Below, piece by piece: positions 7,226 through 15,127 of a stretch of DNA of 16,671 nucleotides. Every line of letters begins with the position of its first letter. The stretch's first letter is position 1. This DNA is from Pseudomonadota bacterium. Lineage in GTDB: Bacteria; Pseudomonadota; Gammaproteobacteria; Arenicellales; UBA868. Location: the NCBI GenBank assembly GCA_018661145.1, contig JABJIU010000162.1:1-16671 (forward strand), given 5' to 3'. The notes under the pieces are model-generated. The model was not told the DNA's origin, ran no database searches, and was given only the letters and a program-made list of their open reading frames with translations. The position numbers were made by a program, and so were the translations under genes.

Positions 7226-10200
7226 TCAGGCGGCTTTGCGGCTACCGCCGATACCTCCCCTGACTTCGGCCTCGAGCCTCTCCCGTTCCTGCATCGCTCG
7301 CTCGAACGCGTGCGCACGCACCGGCCCATAACCCCGAACCTGCATCGGCCATCTCACCAACTGCAAGACTGCAACGACGTTCGTCTGGGTGACTTGCAGT
7401 GTCCCAAGTAAATCGAGAGTCTTGTCGAAAGCGGTCTCCATCTGTCGATTGAGTTTTCTTTCTTCACCGAACCGAAATGGGTCGCACCATCTTCCCCGGA
7501 TCCATCTCAAAGCACTCAAGACGCGGAAAGCTGGGAAAATCCACGGCCCGAAACTTTGCATAACAGGGCGACCGGTATCGGGATCTCTGCGCGAGAGCAG
7601 CGGAGGTGCAAGATGTATCCGCAGCTTAAAGTCGCCGTCAAACTCCTGATCCAATGACTCGCGGAATTGCGGCTGACTGTAGAGTCGTGCCACCTCGTAT
7701 TCGTCTTTTTCGTATAGCACCCGGAATCCGCTCTCAATCAACGCTGGAACAAGTTCCGGCAGAAATTCGTCATCGATATGTTCTCGCGCTGTATTGATCC
7801 AGGCTGATAATCTGGCGGCGGTACGGGATCCGTGTGACTGGTTTAACAGATCCAAACGGCGCCTCAATAGCATCTCTTCTGAACGATCCTTTAAAGCATC
7901 GTCGAAAACGTCCGCGCCAGCGGTCCCGCCACCGATCAGCACGTCGATCGCTTTTGGATCCGCACCTATCCTACGCCCAAGACGGAAGGCATTGATATTG
8001 GTGTCCACATCCCGTCCGTTGAGTTCGATCGCTTTCTCAATGGCCGGTCCGGGAACTGGCAAGGCGGCCAGTTGGTACGCACAGCCCAACATGATCATAT
8101 TCGCGCTCAACGTATCCCCGAAGACCTTTTGGGCTAGCTCGGTCGCGGGGACGGTGCGTAACTCGCCACTCACGTTACCAATGGCGCCGAGCAATTCGTC
8201 CAGGGGAAATTTTTGATCCGGTTGGTGGGTGAACTCACCCGACATCATCTTGTGCGTATTGATCACCGATTTTGTTTTATTGCTGAGTTTAATCCGCGTC
8301 TCTTGTGCAGCAGCCGTCACCACATCGCAACCCAGTAAAAGATCTGCACCGCCGTCGGCAACATGTGTTGCCGTGATCTCATCCGGGTCCGCTGTCAGAA
8401 TGATGTGACTCGTTACGGCTCCACCCTTCTGCGCGAGACCTGCCATATCCAGAACCGAGCAACCCATTTTGGCCACGTGGGCCGCCATGCCAATAATGGC
8501 ACCGATAGTGACCACCCCCGTCCCACCCACGCCGGTCAAGGTAATGCAGTACGGACGATCAACTTGGGTAACGGCCGGATCTGAATATGCTGATGGGTCA
8601 GACGACATCGATCCAACGCTTCGAGCCGGCATCTTTCTCTGCCCGCCAAACACAGATACAAAACTGGGGCAAAAGCCCTTGTTGCACGAGTAATCGAGAT
8701 TACAGGCCGACTGATCAATTGCTCGTTTGCGTCCGAGGTCAGTCTCAACGGGGATAAGTGCAACGCAGTTCGACTGCTCCCCACAGTCACCACAACCCTC
8801 GCAAACGGCTTCATTGATAAAGAGTCGTTCGTTTGGCGTCTCCATAAGACCGCGACGCCGACGGCGACGCTTTTCCGCCGCACACGTCTGGTCGTAGATG
8901 ATTACCGAGGTCCCCGGAACCTCACGCATTTCTCGCTGAACCCGGGCAAGCAGATTGCGGTGAAAGATCTCTACCTCGGGCGCCCAGTCAGCGTCGGCGG
9001 GGTACTTCTCGGGATCGTCGGTCACAACAGCGATCTTGGAGACCCCCTCTGCATGGACCTGACGGGAGATCCGCATAACGTCCATCGGTCCATCTACTGA
9101 CTGCCCGCCGGTCATGGCGACTGCATCGTTGTAGAGAATCTTGTAGGTGATATTGACCTTTGCCCCGACACACGCTCGAATTGCGAGAAGCCCAGAATGA
9201 AAATACGTGCCATCACCGATGTTCTGGAAGACGTGCTCGGTACTGCTGAAGGGGCTCTCGCCGATCCAGCTCGCCCCTTCTCCTCCCATCTGCGTAAAGG
9301 TCGCCGTTTCGCGGTCCATCCACTGTGCCATGTAGTGGCAACCGATTCCGGCGAGTGCCCTAGACCCTTCCGGTACTAACGTAGAAGTATTGTGCGGACA
9401 GCCTGCACAAAAATACGGGGTCCGTCGCATCGGAGCTTCTTTAAGATCCGCTTTTTCCGAACGGGCGCGCAAATGCTTCAGCGCTCCGATCAGGGTATCA
9501 TCGTGGGTGAGGTCAACGAGCCGGTCACCGATCGCCGTGGCAATCTGTGCTGCATCAAGCCGACCGTAGACTTGAAAAAGCACCGCTCCGGTCTCGTCGG
9601 TTTTACCGATGACCTCGGGCGAATCGGTGACACCATACAAGAGGTTACGGACCTGTTCCTCCATTAGGCCCCGTTTCTCCTCAACGAGAATGAGTTTACG
9701 GGTACCTTTTGCAAAATCTCTGAGGCCGTCAGGTTCCAGGGGCCACGGCATACCTACCTTGTAAAGCTTCACCCCCAATGCTTTTGCCCGGGATTCATCG
9801 ATCCCAATTTCGACCAGCGCTCTCCTCACGTCAAGATAGGACTTCCCCGTTGAGATGATTCCAAGCGGCGCAACCGGATCACCCAGCACCTGCCGATCAA
9901 TGCGGTTGTGTCTCGTAAACGCGGTCACGGCCGGCAACTTGAATTGATGCAGCCTTACTTCCTGCGCCTGAGGCGTATCGGGCCACCGAAAGTTGACCCC
10001 AGTCTCGGGCATTAGGAAATCTTCCGGGACATGAGTCACTACCCTGTTCGGAGTCGCCATGACTGACGCCGAGGCTTCAACGGTGTCATGCACGCTCTTA
10101 AGACCTACCCAGCAGCCCGAATATCGGGATAACGCCCAGCCATAAAGACCAAAGTCCAGTATGTCCTGGACACCCGCTGGATTCAGTACGGGAATGAATG

Positions 10201-10699
10201 TATTAACGAGGGAGTATTCACTCTGATGAGCTGTGGTAGAGGACTCACAGACGTGATCATCTCCCATGAGAATGAGCACTCCGCCATTGGCGCTGGTTCC
10301 CGCAAGGTTGCCGTGTCGCAAAGGGTCTCCGGATCGGTCGACTCCCGGCCCCTTGGCGTACCACATGGAAAATACCCCGTCATAGAGGCCGTCGCCTCGC
10401 CACCCCGCCTGTTGGGTTCCCCAAACTGCTGTCGCCGCGAGGTCCTCGTTCACCGCGGGAAGAAAACGGACATCGCAAGCGTCGAGTTGCTCGCTGGCGA
10501 GCGCCAGTTGTTGGTCCAAGGCGCCCAACGGTGACCCCCGGTATCCGGTAACGTAACCCGCGGTACGAACCCCAGACCGGCGGTCAGCATCGCTTTGCAT
10601 CATTGGCAGACGCACCAGCGCCTGAATTCCGGTAACGAAGATCTGTCCCGACTTAAGGAGGTATTTGTCCTCAAGTGTGACATCTCTCAGCTGCGACAT
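7226..10699 (-). CDS. Fused indolepyruvate ferredoxin oxidoreductase-like protein
   Basis: This single 1157-residue polypeptide carries the subunits of an indolepyruvate (2-oxoacid) ferredoxin oxidoreductase. Members oxidatively decarboxylate aryl- or branched 2-oxoacids to acyl-CoA using TPP and iron-sulfur clusters. Domain order by eye: a pyrimidine-binding TPP domain (TGYRGSPLGALDQQL at 51-65; NEDLAATAVWG with E85); a central TPP pyrophosphate domain (CAGCPHNTST 431-440, IGDGTYFHSG 494-503, NDAVAMTGGQ 524-533); a six-arginine linker (611-616); a cysteine-rich cluster region (C633, C636, C639, C645, C666, C672, C677); a gamma-type domain (LTGVGGTGVV 721-730); and a C-terminal extension typical of long proteobacterial fusions. 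Substrate is inferred from family only. It lies 82 bases downstream of the MttB-family gene on the same strand, so co-transcription is possible. Confidence 0.93.
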   Translation of the reverse strand: MSQLRDVTLEDKYLLKSGQIFVTGIQALVRLPMMQSDADRRSGVRTAGYVTGYRGSPLGALDQQLALASEQLDACDVRFLPAVNEDLAATAVWGTQQAGWRGDGLYDGVFSMWYAKGPGVDRSGDPLRHGNLAGTSANGGVLILMGDDHVCESSTTAHQSEYSLVNTFIPVLNPAGVQDILDFGLYGWALSRYSGCWVGLKSVHDTVEASASVMATPNRVVTHVPEDFLMPETGVNFRWPDTPQAQEVRLHQFKLPAVTAFTRHNRIDRQVLGDPVAPLGIISTGKSYLDVRRALVEIGIDESRAKALGVKLYKVGMPWPLEPDGLRDFAKGTRKLILVEEKRGLMEEQVRNLLYGVTDSPEVIGKTDETGAVLFQVYGRLDAAQIATAIGDRLVDLTHDDTLIGALKHLRARSEKADLKEAPMRRTPYFCAGCPHNTSTLVPEGSRALAGIGCHYMAQWMDRETATFTQMGGEGASWIGESPFSSTEHVFQNIGDGTYFHSGLLAIRACVGAKVNITYKILYNDAVAMTGGQSVDGPMDVMRISRQVHAEGVSKIAVVTDDPEKYPADADWAPEVEIFHRNLLARVQREMREVPGTSVIIYDQTCAAEKRRRRRRGLMETPNERLFINEAVCEGCGDCGEQSNCVALIPVETDLGRKRAIDQSACNLDYSCNKGFCPSFVSVFGGQRKMPARSVGSMSSDPSAYSDPAVTQVDRPYCITLTGVGGTGVVTIGAIIGMAAHVAKMGCSVLDMAGLAQKGGAVTSHIILTADPDEITATHVADGGADLLLGCDVVTAAAQETRIKLSNKTKSVINTHKMMSGEFTHQPDQKFPLDELLGAIGNVSGELRTVPATELAQKVFGDTLSANMIMLGCAYQLAALPVPGPAIEKAIELNGRDVDTNINAFRLGRRIGADPKAIDVLIGGGTAGADVFDDALKDRSEEMLLRRRLDLLNQSHGSRTAARLSAWINTAREHIDDEFLPELVPALIESGFRVLYEKDEYEVARLYSQPQFRESLDQEFDGDFKLRIHLAPPLLSRRDPDTGRPVMQSFGPWIFPAFRVLSALRWIRGRWCDPFRFGEERKLNRQMETAFDKTLDLLGTLQVTQTNVVAVLQLVRWPMQVRGYGPVRAHAFERAMQERERLEAEVRGGIGGSRKAA

Positions 10700-10781
10700 T
10701 AATTTGTTATCCCGAATGACATCTCTGAAACATAAGCTGGCCTGGTACTAAGGATAATGCCTTTAAACGGTTGCACAGTCA

Positions 10782-12329
10782 TCATACCTTCTCTAATGAC
10801 GAACGTGGCAGGCGAATGTCAAATCGGTCCCGTAAAACATTATCCAGGTCCCCAGATAAATGACTCGGATGATGATGCTTCAAAATTTGTCTCGTGCGGT
10901 CGATCGCAACGCTTCGAATATCACGAGCACCATCGACCATCCACTCATCAATCGAGCGACGATCGCCGATCTCGGGGTAAACAAAGTCACTCTGCATCCG
11001 CGCTAAAGTCTCTTCACGCCCAAGAAAATGGCCGTCGCCATGCACCACCTCTTCGATTGAGGACAGCGCCAGGGTTTCCTCATTAACGCTGACGCCAGAG
11101 AGGGATTTGAGAATTGTCCCCAGCATATCATTGTCGATGACATAACTTTCCAGCGCACAACCCATCAGACTCGCCTGCATCCCACAAGCCTGGGTAATCA
11201 GATTACAGCCGGCCTGAGCGGCCAACGTGACGGTCAGGCTTTTTTCATAACCACTTTGCGCATCCGCGATTTTGCTGTCGGTGGCGCCGGCAATCACAGA
11301 GTTTGGTAAGCCATAGTAGTTTGCCATCTGTATTGTCGCCGCAGTTGCAATGGCGCCCTCGGCACTGCCGCCACTCATCGCTCCGGTTCTCAGGTCGGTT
11401 AGCATGGTTCTCGCGCCAAACGTTATCTTCGCTTCAGGATTTAGAACCCAAGCAAAAATCATTCCGGCCAGTGTCTCAGCGATTGTTTGGGCAATCGATC
11501 CCGCTAAGGTGACTGGACTGGACGCCCCCATTTGGCCAAATGTATTCGAGTGCAGCGGGATACCAAAACGCACTGCCGCGGCCCCAATCTTGCAAGATTC
11601 GGGGTCGAAGCGCAGAGGTGGCACCGACATGTTGCAATGCATTGATAGAAACGGGCGAGCCAGAAAGGCTTCTTTTGAGCCCGCGATGGCGTAACACATC
11701 TTCGCAATCTCTTCGACATTAGCGGCCTCGGTAGCCGCTGAAATGACATGTTTGCGGGTGCCGGCGAGACAAGCATAGGCAGTATTGAGATCGAGCAAAC
11801 GAACATCCGGCATATCACGGGCGGTCATGGAACGACTAAAAAAATGAATATTGTCGAGATTGTCCACAAGACGCGCCGCATCATATAAGTCTTTCAGCGT
11901 GGATTCGCGATACTGCCCACTATCAAGATCAAGTATCAGTGGCGCCGCACCGCCTGAACCCGCATGCACCCGACCGGCCCCAAGCTGTATGTCGTTTTCT
12001 TTGGCCTGCCCGCAAAGCGTGAAATCCCGTTTGAATCCGTTCAATGCCTTGTCAATTAGGTCCGGAGAAAATCGAAGGCGGCCATTTTCGTCCAGATGCC
12101 CGCCTGCGTCGGTAACCGGCTCGACAACACAATCAGGGGCGTCCGCCATGCCAATATCCGACAAAATCGAACGAGCGGTCTGATCAATCTGCTGCAGTTC
12201 TTTCGAGTCCAAAGGTTGGTAGCTTCCACCCATGACGCCACCCATCGCTTGCCTTACCCTTGGTGTTTGTTGCTGACTCGATCCCGATCGACGTCGCTTC
12301 CTTTTACCGCGCGCTTCAATCTCACTCAT
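10782..12329 (-). CDS. MttB-family (trimethylamine/betaine methyltransferase-like) protein, non-pyrrolysine
   Basis: This 515-residue protein belongs to the trimethylamine methyltransferase (MttB) superfamily, which transfers a methyl group from a quaternary or tertiary amine to a cognate corrinoid protein. Family-like stretches include RVHAGSGGAAPLILDLDSG, FLSMHCNMSVPPLRFD, IPLHSNTFGQMGASSPVTLAG and DSKIADAQSGYEK. The frame is open with no in-frame amber codon, so this is a non-pyrrolysine member like the glycine betaine methyltransferase MtgB, not a methanogen-type MttB. The substrate cannot be read from the sequence. The first 25 residues are basic and low-complexity (GKRKRRRSG). AGGGA lies 9 bases before the ATG. 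It diverges from a GlxA/GbdR-like regulator gene, which probably controls it. No corrinoid-protein gene is in the window. Confidence 0.9.
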   Translation of the reverse strand: MSEIEARGKRKRRRSGSSQQQTPRVRQAMGGVMGGSYQPLDSKELQQIDQTARSILSDIGMADAPDCVVEPVTDAGGHLDENGRLRFSPDLIDKALNGFKRDFTLCGQAKENDIQLGAGRVHAGSGGAAPLILDLDSGQYRESTLKDLYDAARLVDNLDNIHFFSRSMTARDMPDVRLLDLNTAYACLAGTRKHVISAATEAANVEEIAKMCYAIAGSKEAFLARPFLSMHCNMSVPPLRFDPESCKIGAAAVRFGIPLHSNTFGQMGASSPVTLAGSIAQTIAETLAGMIFAWVLNPEAKITFGARTMLTDLRTGAMSGGSAEGAIATAATIQMANYYGLPNSVIAGATDSKIADAQSGYEKSLTVTLAAQAGCNLITQACGMQASLMGCALESYVIDNDMLGTILKSLSGVSVNEETLALSSIEEVVHGDGHFLGREETLARMQSDFVYPEIGDRRSIDEWMVDGARDIRSVAIDRTRQILKHHHPSHLSGDLDNVLRDRFDIRLPRSSLEKV

Positions 12330-12347
12330 ATTTGGATTCCCTAATAT

Positions 12348-12368
12348 TCAATACTTAAGACTCAATAC
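12348..12368. repeat. Direct repeat TCAATAC, 14-base period
   Basis: Two identical 7-base copies lie at 12348-12354 and 12362-12368, separated by TTAAGAC. They sit 19-39 bases upstream of the methyltransferase ATG, just before its ribosome-binding AGGGA. The spacing is compatible with a regulator contacting successive helical faces, but with only two short copies chance is a real alternative. Confidence 0.35.
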
Positions 12369-12425
12369 GCCGACCTATCGAAAGCGAGTGCGCCACCATT
12401 GCTTTTGCGTCTGCAATGAATCTTC

Positions 12426-12440
12426 GCTGCCGGCGTGCCA
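12426..12440 (-). promoter_or_regulatory. Possible sigma-54 (-24/-12) element upstream of the MttB-family gene
   Basis: Read on the minus strand the sequence is TGGCACGCCGGCAGC. The -24 half matches TGGCACG fully and the GG-N10-GC spacing is exact, but the -12 half is CAGC where TTGC is expected. It would place the transcript start about 85 bases before the methyltransferase ATG. No sigma-54 activator gene is in the window. Confidence 0.2.
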
Positions 12441-12480
12441 GGAGTCGGTCAACTTATCGATTGGCGAAAACTTGTTGCCA

Positions 12481-12492
12481 TAATTTAAATTA
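12481..12492. repeat. Perfect 12-base palindrome TAATTTAAATTA
   Basis: The sequence is its own reverse complement over 12 bases and directly abuts the AAAGTAA repeat pair. It lies about 54 bases upstream of the regulator's putative extended -10 element. It could be a protein-binding site or simply AT-rich promoter DNA. Confidence 0.45.
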
Positions 12493-12516
12493 AAGTAACG
12501 CATACTTCCAAAGTAA
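12492..12516. promoter_or_regulatory. Candidate operator: AAAGTAA direct repeat with an inverted copy between
   Basis: AAAGTAA occurs at 12492-12498 and again at 12510-12516, an 18-base period. Between them TACTT (12503-12507) forms inverted pairs with AAGTA on both sides (12493-12497 and 12511-12515). AraC-family regulators usually bind two direct half-sites on one helix face. The pair ends about 30 bases upstream of the extended -10 of the adjacent AraC-family gene, so autoregulation, or activation of the divergent methyltransferase gene, is plausible but untested. Confidence 0.4.
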
Positions 12517-12545
12517 AGAAAACTGTGCTGGCAGAGGTTTTATGG

Positions 12546-12554
12546 TGTTATATT
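12546..12554 (+). promoter_or_regulatory. Extended -10 promoter element for the GlxA-like regulator
   Basis: TGTTATATT matches the extended -10 form TGnTATAAT with one mismatch. It lies 25 bases before the regulator ATG, leaving a short leader that includes the Shine-Dalgarno AGGGGG. No good -35 hexamer is present at 17-18 bases, as is common for extended -10 promoters or activated ones. Confidence 0.45.
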
Positions 12555-12579
12555 CCGGCGAATTGGATTAGGGGGCAAT

Positions 12580-13662
12580 ATGGATAATCCAGGCTACCAG
12601 CTCGACTCGACGACTGTCCGTCGTTTTGGTTTCCTCTTACTTCGGGACTTCACGATGATGGCCTTCTCGGCCGCCGTGGAGCCATTGCGCACCGCCAACC
12701 GCGCTGCGGAGACCGAGTTGTATCAGTTTCCGTTGTTCACCCTGAATGGTGAACCCGGGCAAGCCAGTAATGGGCTCAGTCTCAGTCCTGTCCGTCAACT
12801 GACCGGAAAAGAGCCCCTCGATGCACTGTTTATTTGTGCTGGAGCTGATCTTCACTCGGTTAGCCCAGAACTGCTGGCTGAAAAACTCAAACCTTTTATC
12901 AAAAGAGGCGTCCCGATCGGCGGCATCTGTACGGCAAGTTATCAACTGGCTCGTGCCGGTATTCTTGACGGCTATCGCTGCACACTGCACTGGGAAAATA
13001 TCCCCGACATGCATGATGAGTTTCCCCATCTGGTGGTGTCGTCGGGACTTTTTGAACTTGATCGGGACCGCTACACCTGTTCCGGCGGCACTGCACCGAT
13101 TGACATGATGTTGACGCTAATTGCGAGGGAGCGTGGCCGCGCTCTGTCCGACCGGATTTCCGAGGGCATGCTCTGTGAGCGGATCCGCGACGGTTCGGAC
13201 CGTCAGCGCATGCCGCTGCGCATGCGACTAGGTTCAAGCCAGCCCAAGCTGGTAGAAGCGGTTGAGCTCATGGAGTCCAATATTGAGGAGCCCATGACGC
13301 TCGACGAACTCGCAACCCACGTCGGGATCTCACGTCGTCAGTTGGAACGGCTGTTCCAGAAACATCTGCAGTGCGTGCCAACACGCTACTACCTTGAGAT
13401 TCGCCTGCGCCGTGCCCGGGCATTGTTGCTTCGCAGTTCTCGGTCGATTGTAGATATTGCCTTTGCCTGCGGCTTTGTTTCTGCACCGCACTTCAGCAAA
13501 TGCTACCGCGATTTTTTCGGTATCCCGCCCCGGGAAGAACGCCTTCCTAAAGTGAATCCAGCGACGTTAACGCCGATGGACCTGGAGCTGGAGTCCAGCA
13601 ATAACGGGTCGGTCCCGGATCGTGAAGAAGCGGGTCATGAACACGTCGGACTCCCCTCCTGA
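12580..13662 (+). CDS. GlxA-family AraC-type transcriptional regulator (GbdR-like)
   Basis: This 360-residue protein pairs an N-terminal DJ-1/PfpI-like (class I amidotransferase-like) domain with a C-terminal AraC DNA-binding domain. The N-terminal domain starts RRFGFLLLRDFTMMAFSAAVEPLR (split at residue 27: RRFGFLLLRDFTM and MAFSAAVEPLR). It keeps a nucleophile-elbow cysteine at C117 (GGICTASYQLA), though such regulators are thought to sense ligands, not to catalyse. The double helix-turn-helix spans about 222-320, with LDELATHVGISRRQLERLF and IVDIAFACGFVSAPHFSKCYRDFFG. The nearest well-known relative is GbdR, the glycine betaine/dimethylglycine-responsive activator of Pseudomonas. Divergence from an MttB-family methyltransferase gene fits a methylated-amine regulator. 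A Shine-Dalgarno AGGGGG precedes the ATG. Its last 28 bases overlap the end of tadA on the opposite strand. Confidence 0.9.
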   Translation: MDNPGYQLDSTTVRRFGFLLLRDFTMMAFSAAVEPLRTANRAAETELYQFPLFTLNGEPGQASNGLSLSPVRQLTGKEPLDALFICAGADLHSVSPELLAEKLKPFIKRGVPIGGICTASYQLARAGILDGYRCTLHWENIPDMHDEFPHLVVSSGLFELDRDRYTCSGGTAPIDMMLTLIARERGRALSDRISEGMLCERIRDGSDRQRMPLRMRLGSSQPKLVEAVELMESNIEEPMTLDELATHVGISRRQLERLFQKHLQCVPTRYYLEIRLRRARALLLRSSRSIVDIAFACGFVSAPHFSKCYRDFFGIPPREERLPKVNPATLTPMDLELESSNNGSVPDREEAGHEHVGLPS

Positions 13663-14138
13663 TTGGCTGACCGCAGTTCTGTGAAGAACTGTTCGAGCAC
13701 GGCAGCGCATTCATCTCCAAGCACACCCGCCGTAACACGGCACTGGTGGTTTGCGAGCGGCGACTGGAGCAGGTTAGCCGTGCTACCAACCGCTCCTGCT
13801 TTTTCGTCGAACGCGCCGAAGACGACACGTTCAATCCGTGCCTGAATAATCGCTCCGGCGCACATTAAGCAGGGTTCGAGCGTTACATATAGGGTTGTCC
13901 CAACGAGACGGTAATTCTCAAGATTGCACGCAGCATTGCGTAGCGCAACGATCTCGGCATGGCCAGTTGGATCATGAGTTCCCAATGGCTGATTGCGGCC
14001 CGTACCGATAATCTCATCGTTGAGCACCACCACCGCCCCGACTGGCACTTCATCTTGTTCAGCGGCGCATCTAGCCTGAATCAGCGCCTGCCGCATCCAA
14101 TGCTGATCCCTGCCCGTTACGCTAGTGCGATTGTGCAT
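13635..14138 (-). CDS. tadA: TadA, tRNA-specific adenosine deaminase
   Basis: TadA deaminates wobble adenosine 34 of tRNA-Arg(ACG) to inosine, an essential step in decoding arginine codons. The 167-residue protein has the cytidine-deaminase-fold zinc site: H60 and the proton-shuttle E62 in GHAEIVALR, then C90 and C93 in LEPCLMCAGAI. The flanks closely resemble E. coli TadA (EVPVGAVVV at 30-38, LYVTLEPC, and DECAALL-like near the C-terminus). The ATG at 14138 follows the cyclase stop codon by 15 bases, so it is probably the last gene of a guaA-side operon. The Shine-Dalgarno is weak, suggesting coupling to the upstream gene. Its 3' end overlaps the convergent GlxA-like regulator gene by 28 bases. 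Confidence 0.96.
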   Translation of the reverse strand: MHNRTSVTGRDQHWMRQALIQARCAAEQDEVPVGAVVVLNDEIIGTGRNQPLGTHDPTGHAEIVALRNAACNLENYRLVGTTLYVTLEPCLMCAGAIIQARIERVVFGAFDEKAGAVGSTANLLQSPLANHQCRVTAGVLGDECAAVLEQFFTELRSANQEGSPTCS

Positions 14139-14153
14139 TCTCGACCATACCGT

Positions 14154-15125
14154 TCATGCTGAGCGCTCGCCTGAGTCTTTCCCCTCCGATTGTTCGGTGT
14201 ATTTGGCGACAAACGCTCTTAGTCGGTTCAAATCATTTTCAGTCAAATTCGCGTCGTTGATGACCAATTTGAAGCATTCTCCCAAGATGCTTTCACGATT
14301 TAGTGATTTTTCGTGAGCAACGCTATAACAGTTCACCGGGTGAGGAACCCCTTTCGGATGAATCACCCGCTCGGTAGAAAATCCAAAGAAGTCCTCCAGT
14401 AGAATTTTGGTATTCTCGGATACCAGTACTTCACCGGATTCTGCCTCAGCCTCAAGACGGGAAGCTACGTTGATTGCCCTGCCGATGGCGGTGTAATCCA
14501 ATCGGTTGGCGCTGCCGAAATTCCCCACATTGCAAAATCCTGTATTGACGCCGATCCGAATTCTCAGATCAACGGGAAAGCTGAATTCCTTCCGGATATA
14601 AGGTTGCAACGCGATGATTCGCAACTGCATCTCTATCGCCATATCGACGCAGTTTTTGGCATCCTGTACATCGCCCTCAGTTTTTGGATCGCCAAAAAAG
14701 ATCATGATGGCATCGCCAATAAACTTGTCGATCGTGCCACCGAATTTTTCGGCGATAGCGCTCATCTCCGTGAGGTAAAAGCTCAAAAACTCGCTGATCT
14801 CCTCAGCTTCGATCTGCTCTGAGATGGACGTGAAATCGACAATATCGGAAAAAAAGATAGTGAGCTTCTTACGCTCGCTTTTTTTGTGGATGTCTAAGGA
14901 TCCACTGAAAATTTGCTCGTATAACTGAACCGGCAGATATCGGGACAGTTTGAGCGAGATCCCTTCAATTTTCTCTTTTTGCGCCTCAACCTCCTCGGTG
15001 GCCTGACGCAATAACTCTTTCTGGCGGTCAAGTTCGACCGCCATCGACTTCCTCAGTTTTGATTCTATAGAGAGCTTCTTGTTCTCTTTTTTAAGATCCT
15101 TGATCTCCTGCTCTAGATCGCTCAT
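14154..15125 (-). CDS. Soluble class III adenylyl cyclase with N-terminal coiled coil
   Basis: This 323-residue protein makes cAMP from ATP by homology. Residues 1-57 are charged and heptad-like (LKKENKKLSIESKLRKSM), a predicted coiled coil that would aid dimerisation. The short linker LSRYLPVQLYEQIFSG, often seen before bacterial cyclase domains, leads into the catalytic domain, about 86-270. Both metal aspartates are present: D94 in FFSDIVDFTS and D138 in DKFIGDAIMIFFG. The ATP-specifying K134 and D210 (RLDYTAIG) and the transition-state N219 and R223 (NVASRLE) are also intact. The set predicts an active adenylyl, not guanylyl, cyclase. No membrane helix or recognised sensor domain is visible, so its input is unknown. 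It starts 2 bases after the GFA-family stop codon and ends 15 bases before tadA. Confidence 0.92.
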   Translation of the reverse strand: MSDLEQEIKDLKKENKKLSIESKLRKSMAVELDRQKELLRQATEEVEAQKEKIEGISLKLSRYLPVQLYEQIFSGSLDIHKKSERKKLTIFFSDIVDFTSISEQIEAEEISEFLSFYLTEMSAIAEKFGGTIDKFIGDAIMIFFGDPKTEGDVQDAKNCVDMAIEMQLRIIALQPYIRKEFSFPVDLRIRIGVNTGFCNVGNFGSANRLDYTAIGRAINVASRLEAEAESGEVLVSENTKILLEDFFGFSTERVIHPKGVPHPVNCYSVAHEKSLNRESILGECFKLVINDANLTENDLNRLRAFVAKYTEQSEGKDSGERSA

Positions 15126-15127
15126 TA

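Larger units (their letters stand above)
12330..12579. promoter_or_regulatory. Divergent control region between the MttB-family and GlxA-like regulator genes
   Basis: This 250-base spacer must hold the promoters of both flanking genes and is unusually rich in short repeats. It contains a 14-base-period direct repeat near the methyltransferase start (12348-12368) and a sigma-54-like element (12426-12440, minus). It also has a perfect 12-base palindrome (12481-12492), an 18-base-period direct repeat (12492-12516) and an extended -10 element for the regulator (12546-12554). The AT-rich stretch 12481-12520 stands out against the flanking coding DNA. The functional roles are inference. Confidence 0.6.

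Noticed and set aside
10782..12329. Pyrrolysine-containing methanogen-type MttB
   Set aside because: The frame runs through to a normal stop codon at full family length without an in-frame amber codon.
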